Numbered from the stretch's first letter, positions 6,519 to 13,449 are shown. The stretch is 23,198 nucleotides of DNA from Scalindua sp964437425 (GCA_964437425.1 CAYTGO010000047.1:1-23198); one strand, 5' to 3'. Numbers and translations: made by a program. The notes: generated by a model not told the origin, from the letters alone.

Positions 6519-7169
6519 CTATTTGACGGCAACAACATCGCCGACCTCTTTTTTGCTGTAGACGTTTACCATTATATTCGACACCGCCCTCGGATATAGT
6601 TTTTCGTCACTACTGATCTCCAATGTATCAATGATAAGGAACGTTGCCAGTCCCTGTAGTACGCTTATGAATCTTTCCAGCTTGTCATACTTGCCCTGCA
6701 GGTTGATATCAAAGGAGACCTTGTTATAACCGGGAACTTGTCCGGGAAGGGCAGTATTGGCCGCAACATCTGTATCTTCATTTGCATCAGGTGCGGGTGG
6801 CGGCGGTGGCTCTACCACCCTTGTGGACATCTTTAACACCTTCAGGTCAAGACGCAGCGCTTCTTTTTCTATAGTCTTAATTATCGGAATTATCTCTCCC
6901 CTTGCAGCTATCTTGGTCCTGATCGTACCGAGCTGTTTTTCAAGAGCCGCTACTTCTTCTTCCATCTTTTCTGTCATTGCAGCATGTTTTCGAGCGGTAC
7001 TGATCTTCTTATTGTGATCAGCAATTATCCTGTTTATATCAGATAGCTTTTTCTGTGAAGGATCCAAATATAATTGATAGAACGCTGCTAACAAGGCTAA
7101 TGCCCCGATAATTCCTACCATAAGACATTTCTTTTTATCTAACTTAGGTATTTTAATTTTTTGTGCCAA
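6519..7169 (-). CDS. pilO: PilO/MshJ-like inner-membrane alignment-complex protein (TTG start)
   Basis: PilO forms part of the periplasmic alignment complex (PilM-N-O-P). I place the start at a TTG codon (7167-7169), because a perfect AGGAGG (7178-7183) lies 8 nt upstream. The open frame extends to 7241, but the extra 24 residues are encoded by AT-rich repeat sequence. From the TTG the protein has 216 residues: a short basic Lys-rich tail, one transmembrane helix (about 15-36, CLMVGIIGALALLAAFYQLYL), a coiled coil (about 40-95), a Pro-rich linker (EPPPPPAPD) with an acidic patch, and a ferredoxin-like PilO fold (about 145-216, FDINLQGKYDKLERFISVLQGL). It follows the PilM-PilN fusion gene after 117 bp and precedes pilP. 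Confidence 0.87.
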   Translation of the reverse strand: MAQKIKIPKLDKKKCLMVGIIGALALLAAFYQLYLDPSQKKLSDINRIIADHNKKISTARKHAAMTEKMEEEVAALEKQLGTIRTKIAARGEIIPIIKTIEKEALRLDLKVLKMSTRVVEPPPPPAPDANEDTDVAANTALPGQVPGYNKVSFDINLQGKYDKLERFISVLQGLATFLIIDTLEISSDEKLYPRAVSNIMVNVYSKKEVGDVVAVK

Positions 7170-7198
7170 ATCTATTTCCTCCTGACCCGGACAAGCCG

Positions 7199-7266
7199 GA
7201 AAACCACAAATCTCAAATAACAAATTACAAACAAATATCAAATCACAATGCCCGAATGGCCAAAAT
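7199..7266. repeat. AT-rich AAATCNCAAAT-type repeat in the pilMN-pilO spacer
   Basis: The segment CACAAATCTCAAATAACAAA, then TTACAAACAAATATCAAATC, is a run of degenerate CAAAT-type units. It resembles the AAATCCAAATGTCAAA ends of the element at 5784-5935. It accounts for the unusually long spacer in this otherwise tight gene group. Low-complexity composition could also explain it. Confidence 0.45.
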
Positions 7267-7286
7267 CAGATTTTCTTGTTAATCGA

Positions 7287-8981
7287 CTACATAATATTAC
7301 ATAAACAGCTTATCTGAAATTTCAGACCTTCGGATGTATATTCTTTGTCTTGTTCCAGGTTGATAAGACGTACGTCATCAAATCGAATAGAGTCTTCAAG
7401 TGAGGTCATGAAATCTGAAATTGCTGAGCCTCTCTTGTCCAGAAAAAATGCTGTGCCCGTTACCTTTATCTTCTTCTTTTCCGCTGTGGGTGATTCTGAG
7501 AGAAAGCTGATATATTCCAGGCGTATATTGTCTGCGGTATGGAGCCTTATCTCTTTTAGTATCACAGCGGAATCTATATCTTCTCTAAGCACCTGGGGGT
7601 ATGAGTCCCTTTCCACAAGTAATTTCCTTTTTTTGGATCCAAGCTGCAGCACCCGTGTAGTAGCAGAGCTTAAAGATGCTAACTCCTTTTTTTTGCCTTC
7701 CAGTTCGGCTCTGGCACTGGCCAGTCCTCCCGAAATGCTTAAATAGAAGACAAGCATTGCCATAGCTGCTATGCCACAGGGAGCTGCCAGGGCTGGAATA
7801 GAGGCGATACTTTCGCTCTTTTTCTTTCCTGAGATGAGATTCAATTCCTCTTTTTCCCATGTGGCCAATCCATATGCTGTAACTAAAGAAGGAGTACTGG
7901 CTGCAGTGATCTCTTCTGATATTCCATCTGCGTATTTTGCTCCAAGCATGGGATTGGCAGATTCGACTTCCATACCCATCTCATTTGCCAGGAATTCTCT
8001 CAAACCTTTCAGTTCAGAACCACCACCGGAAATGATAATCTTTTCTACATGGGGTACATGAAACTCTGTTGTGTAAAAATCAAAACTTGCCCTGATCTCA
8101 CTCAAGAGTTTTTCCAGGACAGGCCTCATGAGCATTGAGAGATGGGCAAACGATATACCCTCCTTTGTCACACCGGCTTTTCCCTGAGAGGGAAATCCAT
8201 GTTCACGTTTCAGGGCGTCTGCATCGTCATATAAAAGTGTACGAAGTTCTTTGCCGGCTTCACTTATCGGTGCCGATATCAGTGACTTTGTAATGTCATT
8301 GCCTCCCAGGTTAATAGACCTGGTAAATTCCAGCACTCCCTTATTAAAGAAGCTGATTACTGTCCTTTCATAACCAATATCCACCATGGCGCTTACTTTA
8401 TCTCTCTGCTCACTGTTACGTAGTGTGAACGTCTTCCACTGTACCATCGGGGCAACACTGATCGCAACAGGCTTCAGGCCGGCAGCACGGGCAATAGAGA
8501 GCTCCTGTTCTACCAGCTCTTTGGGAGCAGCGACCAGGATAACATCCAGCTTGTTTACACCGTCCTCCTCCTTCTCGCCTACAATCATATAATCCACAGC
8601 CATCTTGTCGATGGGCATGGATACATATTTCTGCACCTCAAAAGGTATCACTTCATCCAGCTCCTCTTCCGGCATTGGAGGCATGGTAATGCGTCGGATG
8701 AAAATTTGAGCCCCTGATACCATAATAACAACCTCTTTGCCTTCAATGCGTCCTTCTGCCAGGCAGTTTTTTATCAGCTCAGTCAGTACCTCCGGATCTC
8801 TTCCATTCTGCCTTGTTTCTCTATCCGCTTCTGACATTGCAAGGCACTCTATTTTTTGACCGGTTCCGTTGGCGTATACACCTAATGCCTTTACTGAATA
8901 GTTTCCTATGTCCAGGCCTATCAGGCGCTTTCCTTTACTTTTCTTTGAAATTGATGAGAATATTTTCATTTTATTTAACAT
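7287..8981 (-). CDS. PilM-PilN fusion protein (MshI-like), actin-fold ATPase joined to membrane PilN domain
   Basis: I place the start at ATG 8981 (AGGA 11 nt upstream, 13 bp after the preceding stop), giving 564 residues. Residues 20-375 are PilM: LIGLDIGNYSVKALGV is the first phosphate-binding motif, VDIGYERTVISF the second, and KIIISGGGSELKGL the adenosine motif. Residues about 392-419 form one transmembrane helix (APCGIAAMAMLVFYLSISGG). A coiled coil (about 420-460) and a PilN ferredoxin-like domain follow to the end. The ELNLI sequence at the junction (about 379-383) resembles the INLLP tail that free PilN inserts into PilM, so the fusion keeps the docking peptide. PilM and PilN are separate in most type IV pilus systems; MshI-like proteins are the nearest comparison. 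An in-frame ATG at 9032 would overlap the upstream gene. Confidence 0.9.
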   Translation of the reverse strand: MLNKMKIFSSISKKSKGKRLIGLDIGNYSVKALGVYANGTGQKIECLAMSEADRETRQNGRDPEVLTELIKNCLAEGRIEGKEVVIMVSGAQIFIRRITMPPMPEEELDEVIPFEVQKYVSMPIDKMAVDYMIVGEKEEDGVNKLDVILVAAPKELVEQELSIARAAGLKPVAISVAPMVQWKTFTLRNSEQRDKVSAMVDIGYERTVISFFNKGVLEFTRSINLGGNDITKSLISAPISEAGKELRTLLYDDADALKREHGFPSQGKAGVTKEGISFAHLSMLMRPVLEKLLSEIRASFDFYTTEFHVPHVEKIIISGGGSELKGLREFLANEMGMEVESANPMLGAKYADGISEEITAASTPSLVTAYGLATWEKEELNLISGKKKSESIASIPALAAPCGIAAMAMLVFYLSISGGLASARAELEGKKKELASLSSATTRVLQLGSKKRKLLVERDSYPQVLREDIDSAVILKEIRLHTADNIRLEYISFLSESPTAEKKKIKVTGTAFFLDKRGSAISDFMTSLEDSIRFDDVRLINLEQDKEYTSEGLKFQISCLCNIM

Positions 8982-8994
8982 GGTTTTCACTTTC

Positions 8995-10239
8995 CTAATT
9001 AGCTGAGACAGCCTCATGCGATGATTGGACAACTACAATCGGCATTGACTTGCTCAAATCACTAAAAAAATCATTAAATACTGTGATAGCGGTCGGGTTT
9101 CCATTTCCATTTATAGTACTGCCGTAATGGATTATGCCGCCAACTATATCTGATGTACCGTTGAATGTAATATCACCCTCGCAGATTATTATGGCGTCCA
9201 TTGTGGCAGTTCCATCCAGAACAACGTCTCCCTTTACCCAGATCACACCAAACGCCTTCCGGTTTGAACCGACTGTAAAGTCTTGCTCAACATATGTCAT
9301 GTTGGGCATTGTGTCTGTTGGTGAATCATGGTAGAAACTTGGAGCTGATGGTTCCGGATAATTATCATTAGCAAGGCCAATAGTCAAGTCCAGGGCATTG
9401 TAGTGTCCCTGGTCGATAGCAAAGGCTTTAACGAAATTTGGATCCAATGGCTGTGCAGGACGAATAACAACACCGGTCTCAGGGTCAGGGCCGGTGTTGT
9501 TATTCGTCCCTACACCAAAACCGGTTGCAATAGTTCCACCGTCATTTACCATGCCGAAACTGCCACCCGTACCGACAATATCACCACTTGTCTGTACACC
9601 GGGATCTACTGTGACTTCAGGAGAAGCAATAATAGTTACCTTTGTCTTTATCTGTCTTTTTGCGATTGTGGCAGTGCCTCTTTTAACCTTACCGGTTGCT
9701 ATAATGGTGTAAACATCTGAAAAACCGTCTAGTGGATTACTTACATCAGTAACGTTATTGATGATGGTATCATCATCAATATCATCATCTACCAGGTCAT
9801 CATCCGCAAGTGTTGTATTATCATCATTATTACCACGATCTAAATCAACAGCAGAATTTGTGGAATAAGGAGAGGTACCGGCGAGATATGGTCTTTCGAT
9901 CCAGTACTCAGAACTTTCCGTACTGCTGGATGATACAACGTACGGAACACTTCTTGTTCCTGTTGACGCAGACGGGTAAAGAGGAGTGCCGGTGGTATTT
10001 ACACTAAAGAACCTGTTTTTAGCATCCTGGAGAGCAAACATTGTTGCTGTTTCAGCCAGGTAAAGGGATTTGTTTGAGTTTATATTTGCTGGAGCGGATA
10101 TCTTCCATTTGCCCATTACAGAACTGAAGACTCCACCCATTACTGACATAATCACCAACATTGTCATGATGGCAATGAGCGAAACGCCTTCATTTCTGTT
10201 CAACATCCCGGCAAGTTTTTTTAGATATTTTGTATTCAT
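8995..10239 (-). CDS. PilX/MshP-like large minor pilin
   Basis: A 414-residue protein with a type III (prepilin) signal: basic leader ending NRNEG, followed by the hydrophobic stem VSLIAIMTMLVIMSVMGGVF (19-38). Like GspK/PilX-type minor pilins it lacks the Glu at +5. Residues 131-165 are extremely Asp-rich (runs of DDD). Residues 170-215 carry IIATGKVKRGTATIAKRQIK, a repeat-like pilin segment. The C-terminal part (335-390) has beta-rich GVIWVKGDVVLDGTATMDA and ITFNGTSDIVGGIIHYGSTI. These are reminiscent of the right-handed beta segments in other PilX-like proteins. A perfect 19-bp inverted repeat lies inside the gene. It is the last pilin of the cluster and is followed after 13 bp by pilMN. 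No clear ribosome-binding site was seen. Confidence 0.82.
   Translation of the reverse strand: MNTKYLKKLAGMLNRNEGVSLIAIMTMLVIMSVMGGVFSSVMGKWKISAPANINSNKSLYLAETATMFALQDAKNRFFSVNTTGTPLYPSASTGTRSVPYVVSSSSTESSEYWIERPYLAGTSPYSTNSAVDLDRGNNDDNTTLADDDLVDDDIDDDTIINNVTDVSNPLDGFSDVYTIIATGKVKRGTATIAKRQIKTKVTIIASPEVTVDPGVQTSGDIVGTGGSFGMVNDGGTIATGFGVGTNNNTGPDPETGVVIRPAQPLDPNFVKAFAIDQGHYNALDLTIGLANDNYPEPSAPSFYHDSPTDTMPNMTYVEQDFTVGSNRKAFGVIWVKGDVVLDGTATMDAIIICEGDITFNGTSDIVGGIIHYGSTINGNGNPTAITVFNDFFSDLSKSMPIVVVQSSHEAVSAN
9458..9509. repeat. Perfect 19-bp inverted repeat inside the PilX-like gene
   Basis: Left arm GGACGAATAACAACACCGG (9458-9476) and right arm CCGGTGTTGTTATTCGTCC (9491-9509) are exact reverse complements, separated by a 14-nt loop (9477-9490). 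In the protein they encode GTNNNTG and TGVVIRP on either side of PDPE. The mRNA would form a very stable hairpin. Confidence 0.95.
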
Positions 10240-10278
10240 AACATTGAATAGAATTAAATTGTTAACTTATAAACCGGC

Positions 10279-10812
10279 TCAGAGACCATAGCTCCTCGGA
10301 TAAATTTTAGTCTCCCAGTCTGAGCCATCGTCAAATTGCAGGTCTATAACAATCCTGTTTATGGAGCCGCTGCCGGCTTCACTACTGCAGTTGAAAACAG
10401 AAACATTTTCAGCCACAATATTTCCTGAGTTGTTGTTACCCGGCAGACTCGCGACATCCGCCGCACTCTGCCTCCTCAGCCTGTTAGAGGCTGTATTACG
10501 TATATACTTTACTGCCTTACCTGTATCTGCTCTTTTAAATATTAATAAATTATTGCCTGTACTATTAATGTCATTTGCTGCTCTTACTTCTCTGCTGATT
10601 TTTTCTAATACCAGTACGGCATCGTCGGCTCTCTCCTTTCTGGTTCGCATGGTGATAAAGGTTTTTAAACTGCTGGTAACGATCTGGAAGATAAAGATTC
10701 CAAGTATCGATGTAAGGACCAGCACTATCACCAGCTCTATCATGGTAAAGCCCGCCTCTCCCTTTTGAGTGGATTGAGATTTATTTTTTGAGTTAAACCG
10801 GATCCGGGTCAT
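10279..10812 (-). CDS. PilW/MshO/GspJ-like minor pilin
   Basis: A 177-residue prepilin. The leader ends QKGEAG, followed by FTMIELVIVLVLTSILGIFIFQIV (24 onward) with the required Glu at +5, so it is cleaved and methylated by the prepilin peptidase. The globular part follows the PilW/GspJ pattern (ERADDAVLVLEKISREVRAA, then a beta-rich domain to the C-terminus). The start at 10812 overlaps the previous pilin gene by 20 bp and has AAAGGA 5 nt upstream, so translation is probably coupled. Minor pilins of this type act in the tip or priming complex of the pilus. Confidence 0.88.
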   Translation of the reverse strand: MTRIRFNSKNKSQSTQKGEAGFTMIELVIVLVLTSILGIFIFQIVTSSLKTFITMRTRKERADDAVLVLEKISREVRAANDINSTGNNLLIFKRADTGKAVKYIRNTASNRLRRQSAADVASLPGNNNSGNIVAENVSVFNCSSEAGSGSINRIVIDLQFDDGSDWETKIYPRSYGL

Positions 10813-11251
10813 AGAAGTCCTTTGCTAAAATAGTCCATAGAACGATATCATCTGGTATTACTGTATTACTAACGGTTACTGTAGCTCTTATGTATTCGGT
10901 AGAAGTACCAGAGGTGCTGAAGTTGCCGGCGGCATGAGAAGCATATTCTGTGACAACCTGTTCAGTATAAACACGTCCTTTCTTTGTAACGTTAACGGAC
11001 GTAGTTCCAAGGCTGCTACTGGTAGTGGTATAACCACCGCTCCTCAGTTCTTCTATCTTTTTCTGGGCAAGGTACGTAGCTGTAGCATATATCTCTGGTC
11101 TGGTTCCCTGCTTTATACTGTTAGTAAATGGTATAACAAGTGTAGAGGAGAGGATGCCGGTTACGGCTACAACCATAATGAGCTCCGTAAGCGTAAAGCC
11201 TCTCTCTGACTTCAAATTCCATATCCGGTTTTTACTAAAATTAATCTTCAT
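10793..11251 (-). CDS. PilV/MshD/GspI-like minor pilin
   Basis: A 152-residue prepilin. The leader ends LKSERG, followed by FTLTELIMVVAVTGILSSTLVI with Glu at +5. The segment ATATYLAQKKIEELRSGGY (about 57-75) is the characteristic helix of the PilV/GspI group. The C-terminal half is beta-rich. It follows the GspH-like gene after 62 bp, most of which is a CTTTAGGCACTT repeat, and overlaps the next pilin gene by 20 bp. The ribosome-binding site is weak. The order GspH, GspI, GspJ, GspK-like is the usual minor pilin order. Confidence 0.88.
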   Translation of the reverse strand: MKINFSKNRIWNLKSERGFTLTELIMVVAVTGILSSTLVIPFTNSIKQGTRPEIYATATYLAQKKIEELRSGGYTTTSSSLGTTSVNVTKKGRVYTEQVVTEYASHAAGNFSTSGTSTEYIRATVTVSNTVIPDDIVLWTILAKDFYDPDPV

Positions 11252-11270
11252 ATTATTTCTTTGACCACCA

Positions 11271-11312
11271 TAACTTTAGGCACTTCAAACTTTAGCTCAC
11301 TTTAGTCACTTG
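11271..11312. repeat. CTTTAGGCACTT-type dispersed repeat, copy 2
   Basis: It contains AACTTTAGGCACTT, then AACTTTAGCTCACTTTAGTCACTT. It fills the gap between two minor pilin genes and ends next to the stop codon of the upstream gene. Confidence 0.75.
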
Positions 11313-11313
11313 T

Positions 11314-11790
11314 TTATTGTATAGTTGCTCTTCCTGTCATGCTCTCAACCATAATTTCATTAAAAGACCCTTCAGAATTAATTCTCAGAGTTCCGCCCGC
11401 TCCTGTAACAGGTTCTCCAGAGGAGTTGAATGTAAAGACAAGATCTGTAGTGCCGGTACCAACGGCATTAAATATAGCTTTAGAACGTTCCGGTAATTTC
11501 TTTAATTCGTTTGACCCGGTAGATGTAATAGTGTATGTGCTGTCGTCTGCGGTAAATGTAATGGTCGCTTCTTTGTACTTGGTCATTGCCGTCTCCTGTG
11601 TATAACGGATGTCAGATTTTACCTGTCTGGTGACGCTTTCAAGGTCTATAGTATTAACTACTCCCAGCCTGGGCAGGGCAACCGCCATCATTATTCCTGC
11701 AATGACTATAACCATGATCAGTTCAATGGTGGAAAACCCTCTCTCATTACCATTTACTTCTTCGGAAAACTTCATTCTATTATCAACCAT
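11314..11790 (-). CDS. GspH/FimT/MshC-like minor pilin
   Basis: A 158-residue prepilin. The leader ends NGNERG, followed by FSTIELIMVIVIAGIMMAVALPRL with Glu at +5. The sequence after the stem (VTRQVKSDIRYTQETAMTKYKEATITF) is the GspH/FimT pattern: a helix followed by a beta strand carrying the substrate-exposed face. GspH-type proteins are minor pilins of the priming complex. An in-frame ATG at 11775 is an alternative start. No strong ribosome-binding site precedes either. It lies 42 bp after the second MshA-like pilin gene. Confidence 0.87.
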   Translation of the reverse strand: MVDNRMKFSEEVNGNERGFSTIELIMVIVIAGIMMAVALPRLGVVNTIDLESVTRQVKSDIRYTQETAMTKYKEATITFTADDSTYTITSTGSNELKKLPERSKAIFNAVGTGTTDLVFTFNSSGEPVTGAGGTLRINSEGSFNEIMVESMTGRATIQ

Positions 11791-11832
11791 CTTCTTAAGA
11801 GTTGTTCACCTGAGCAATGTAACGAGGCTGAA

Positions 11833-12234
11833 CTAGAAACCGGAGGTTTCTGCTATAGTTGCGGTAGTGTCACCAACGTTATCTGTATATGTCCAGGTGA
11901 AAGTACTAGGCCCGGAAACATAAGTAATGACTTGTCCGGCAACGGAAACTGTAGCACCACCGGACAAAGTGGTATTATTTACCACTTCTGTTACATCATA
12001 AGCATCTGCGTTTATCAGGAAATCAGCATGCTCTGCCTGTATAGTACCACTTATGGCTGCTCCTATTGCCCTTGCAGCATCTAACCTGGCGGTAGCGGAC
12101 AGGTTTGCAAACCTGGGTATGGCAACTGCAGATATAATACCTATAATAACAATTACTATAACAAGTTCTATCAGGGTAAAGCCCTTCTCCGACTTCACAC
12201 TCTCCATTTTGATATTACAAAACTTAATCTGCAT
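11833..12234 (-). CDS. MshA-like type IV pilin, second tandem copy
   Basis: From ATG 12234 the precursor has 133 residues; an in-frame GTG at 12243 could add three. GGTGAG just upstream favours the ATG. The leader ends KSEKG, followed by FTLIELVIVIVIIGIISAVAIPRFANLS with Glu at +5. The mature domain has no Cys pair, unlike many MshA and PilA proteins. The last 70 residues (GTIQAEHADFLINADAYDV... to ETSGF) match the upstream pilin at all but three positions, whereas the N-terminal helix and leader differ much more. It is likely a structural pilin or close variant, second in the operon after a hairpin that may reduce its expression. Confidence 0.92.
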   Translation of the reverse strand: MQIKFCNIKMESVKSEKGFTLIELVIVIVIIGIISAVAIPRFANLSATARLDAARAIGAAISGTIQAEHADFLINADAYDVTEVVNNTTLSGGATVSVAGQVITYVSGPSTFTWTYTDNVGDTTATIAETSGF

Positions 12235-12306
12235 TTTACTCACCCATTGTTATTAGTTTGTTACAGCTATAAGTGGTTTTACATAATATTTACATTTCCT
12301 TAAAAG

Positions 12307-12356
12307 TTGCTCAGGCGGGCAACTGAATTTCTTGAGCAGTTTGCCCACCTGAGCAA
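12307..12356 (-). terminator. Terminator-like hairpin between the two tandem pilin genes
   Basis: On the minus strand the arms TTGCTCAGGTGGGCAAACT and AGTTGCCCGCCTGAGCAA pair over about 17 bp, with one mismatch and one bulged base, around a 13-nt loop. The 3' arm is followed by CTTTTA. It lies 18 nt after the stop of the first pilin gene. The short T-run suggests partial termination or a processing/stability hairpin. A half copy (TTGCTCAGGTGAACAACT) lies downstream of the second pilin gene at about 11804-11821, without its partner arm. Confidence 0.7.
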
Positions 12357-12373
12357 TGCAGTGGAAAACTGAA

Positions 12374-12754
12374 CTAGAAACCGGAGGTCTCTGTTATAGT
12401 TGCGGTAGTGTCACCGACATTATCTGCATATGTCCATGTGAAAGTACTAGGCCCGGAAACATAAGTAATGACCTGTCCTGCAACGGAAACTGTAGCACCA
12501 CCAGCCAAAGTGGTATTATTTACTACTTCTGTTACATCATAAGCATCTGCGTTTATCAGGAAATCAGCATGCTCTGCCTGTATAGTACCGCTTAAAGCTG
12601 CTCCTATTCCTCTGGCAGTACTTAACCTGGCGCTGGTTGACAGACCTACAAACCTTGGTATTGCAACTGCAGATATAATACCTATAATAACAATCACCAT
12701 GATAAGCTCTATCAGGGTGAACCCTTTTTCATTATTTTTACGTTTTGATTTCAT
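12374..12754 (-). CDS. MshA-like type IV pilin, first tandem copy (likely major pilin)
   Basis: A 126-residue prepilin with a short basic leader (MKSKRKNNEKG) followed by FTLIELIMVIVIIGIISAVAIPRFVGLS, with Glu at +5. The mature protein is about 115 residues, small for a pilin, with no cysteines. The ATG at 12754 has an excellent ribosome-binding site (AGGAG, 7 nt spacing). It is the first gene after the c-di-GMP riboswitch leader and is followed by a hairpin. Both fit a highly expressed major pilin; that is inference. Its C-terminal domain is nearly identical to that of the next gene. Confidence 0.93.
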   Translation of the reverse strand: MKSKRKNNEKGFTLIELIMVIVIIGIISAVAIPRFVGLSTSARLSTARGIGAALSGTIQAEHADFLINADAYDVTEVVNNTTLAGGATVSVAGQVITYVSGPSTFTWTYADNVGDTTATITETSGF

Positions 12755-12848
12755 TCTTTTTCTCCTGCTAAAAAATTAAAAAAATTATTCAATTTACTAT
12801 TAATACATCTTCAACAGCGAATATGCCTTTTATGCCGGGGCAGAGCTG

Positions 12849-12935
12849 TTAGGTACGGAAATGGTTTTCTATACCATTTGTGTCCTCCTTTCTGTCTCTT
12901 TTAAATAGATTGTTTATCTTCTGTTTGTTCACCAT
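12849..12935 (-). CDS. Possible 28-residue leader peptide in the pilin mRNA leader
   Basis: MVNKQKINNLFKRDRKEDTN is followed by GIENHFRT and a stop. The ATG lies 15 nt after the terminator T-run and is preceded by GGGAAG, a moderate ribosome-binding site. Within it, in another frame, a strong AAGGAGG (12884-12890) precedes ATG-GTA-stop. A 7-bp hairpin (AAATGGT/ACCATTT, 12859-12879) encloses that ATG. It could be a regulatory upstream ORF or chance; I do not recognise the peptide. Confidence 0.25.
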   Translation of the reverse strand: MVNKQKINNLFKRDRKEDTNGIENHFRT

Positions 12936-12949
12936 TTTTTCTTCCCAAT

Positions 12950-12993
12950 AAAAAAGACCCAACACCAGAATATCTGTTCTGATTTGGGTCTTC
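12950..12993 (-). terminator. Intrinsic terminator of the c-di-GMP riboswitch leader
   Basis: On the minus strand GAAGACCCAA pairs with TTGGGTCTT, with an inner stem CAGAA/TTCTG, followed by a T6 run and then ATT. It lies about 150 nt after the aptamer and about 195 nt before the pilin ATG. Its 5' arm GAAGACCC is the exact complement of GGGUCUUC in aptamer helix P3, giving a ready-made antiterminator. Confidence 0.88.
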
Positions 12994-13138
12994 TTATGCC
13001 TGGCGCTGAATACCGGATATTTTAAGTATTCAGTCGTACCAAATGACGAATATAAAACTAACAGCCCCACAGGCTGAATGTCTCAACTAAGCTTGCATTT
13101 TAATATGCCCAGTGGGTTCTGTCATATCATTCAAATAT

Positions 13139-13225
13139 TTGGTAACCTGGCTATCTTCATATTGAAGACCCATGGCTTTGCGTCCCAACCTCACGGCTGG
13201 TTTGCCTTTGTCACGCCTGTTACTA
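13139..13225 (-). ncRNA. c-di-GMP-I (GEMM-I) riboswitch aptamer
   Basis: The minus strand carries the conserved GEMM-I core: GTGACAAAGGCAAACC, a CCAGCC-GUGA-GGUUGG hairpin (GNRA tetraloop), GGGACGCAAAGCC, then a P3 hairpin (UCUUCA-AUA-UGAAGA) and AUAGCCAGGUUACC. P1 closes by GUAAC (13219-13223) pairing with GUUAC (13142-13146). By my alignment to the Vibrio Vc2 aptamer, the base equivalent to G20 is G, favouring c-di-GMP over the cGAMP-selective A20 variants. It is in sense orientation to the pilin genes and followed by the 12950-12993 terminator. The promoter should lie upstream of about 13235; a weak TAGAAT (13253-13258) is the only -10 I see. Confidence 0.93.
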
Positions 13226-13449
13226 TCGCACTTAATATTCCAAAACTTTTGAATTCTAAAGATTTATTTTGTTGTTAGTGTAAGTGGCAGTTATTAAATA
13301 TGTTATGAGATAAAAGATTATAATTTTTGAACTAGATGTGTGTGGAGAGATAGTAGGAAACCGTGTGTTTGTGTGCCACTATGAAGCAATCAGGGCTTAA
13401 ATTGGGATGACGTGTTGCCTGTTACGAATGACTACTGCCTAATGACCAA

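Noticed and set aside
7170..7241. Upstream ATG start for pilO at 7241
   Set aside because: The extra residues come from AT-rich repeat sequence and the ATG has no ribosome-binding site, while the TTG at 7169 has a perfect AGGAGG at 8 nt.
12936..13070. N-terminal extension of the 28-residue leader ORF to 73 residues
   Set aside because: The extension is read through the terminator hairpin and part of the riboswitch expression platform, so coding is very unlikely.
12995..13140. Possible second tandem GEMM aptamer
   Set aside because: No second GGCAAACC/GACGCAAAGCC core was found; only a short local hairpin is present.
13216..13250. Sigma-54-like (GG-N10-GC) and sigma-28-like sequences just upstream of the riboswitch
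   Set aside because: Either would start transcription inside the aptamer and remove the 5' strand of P1.
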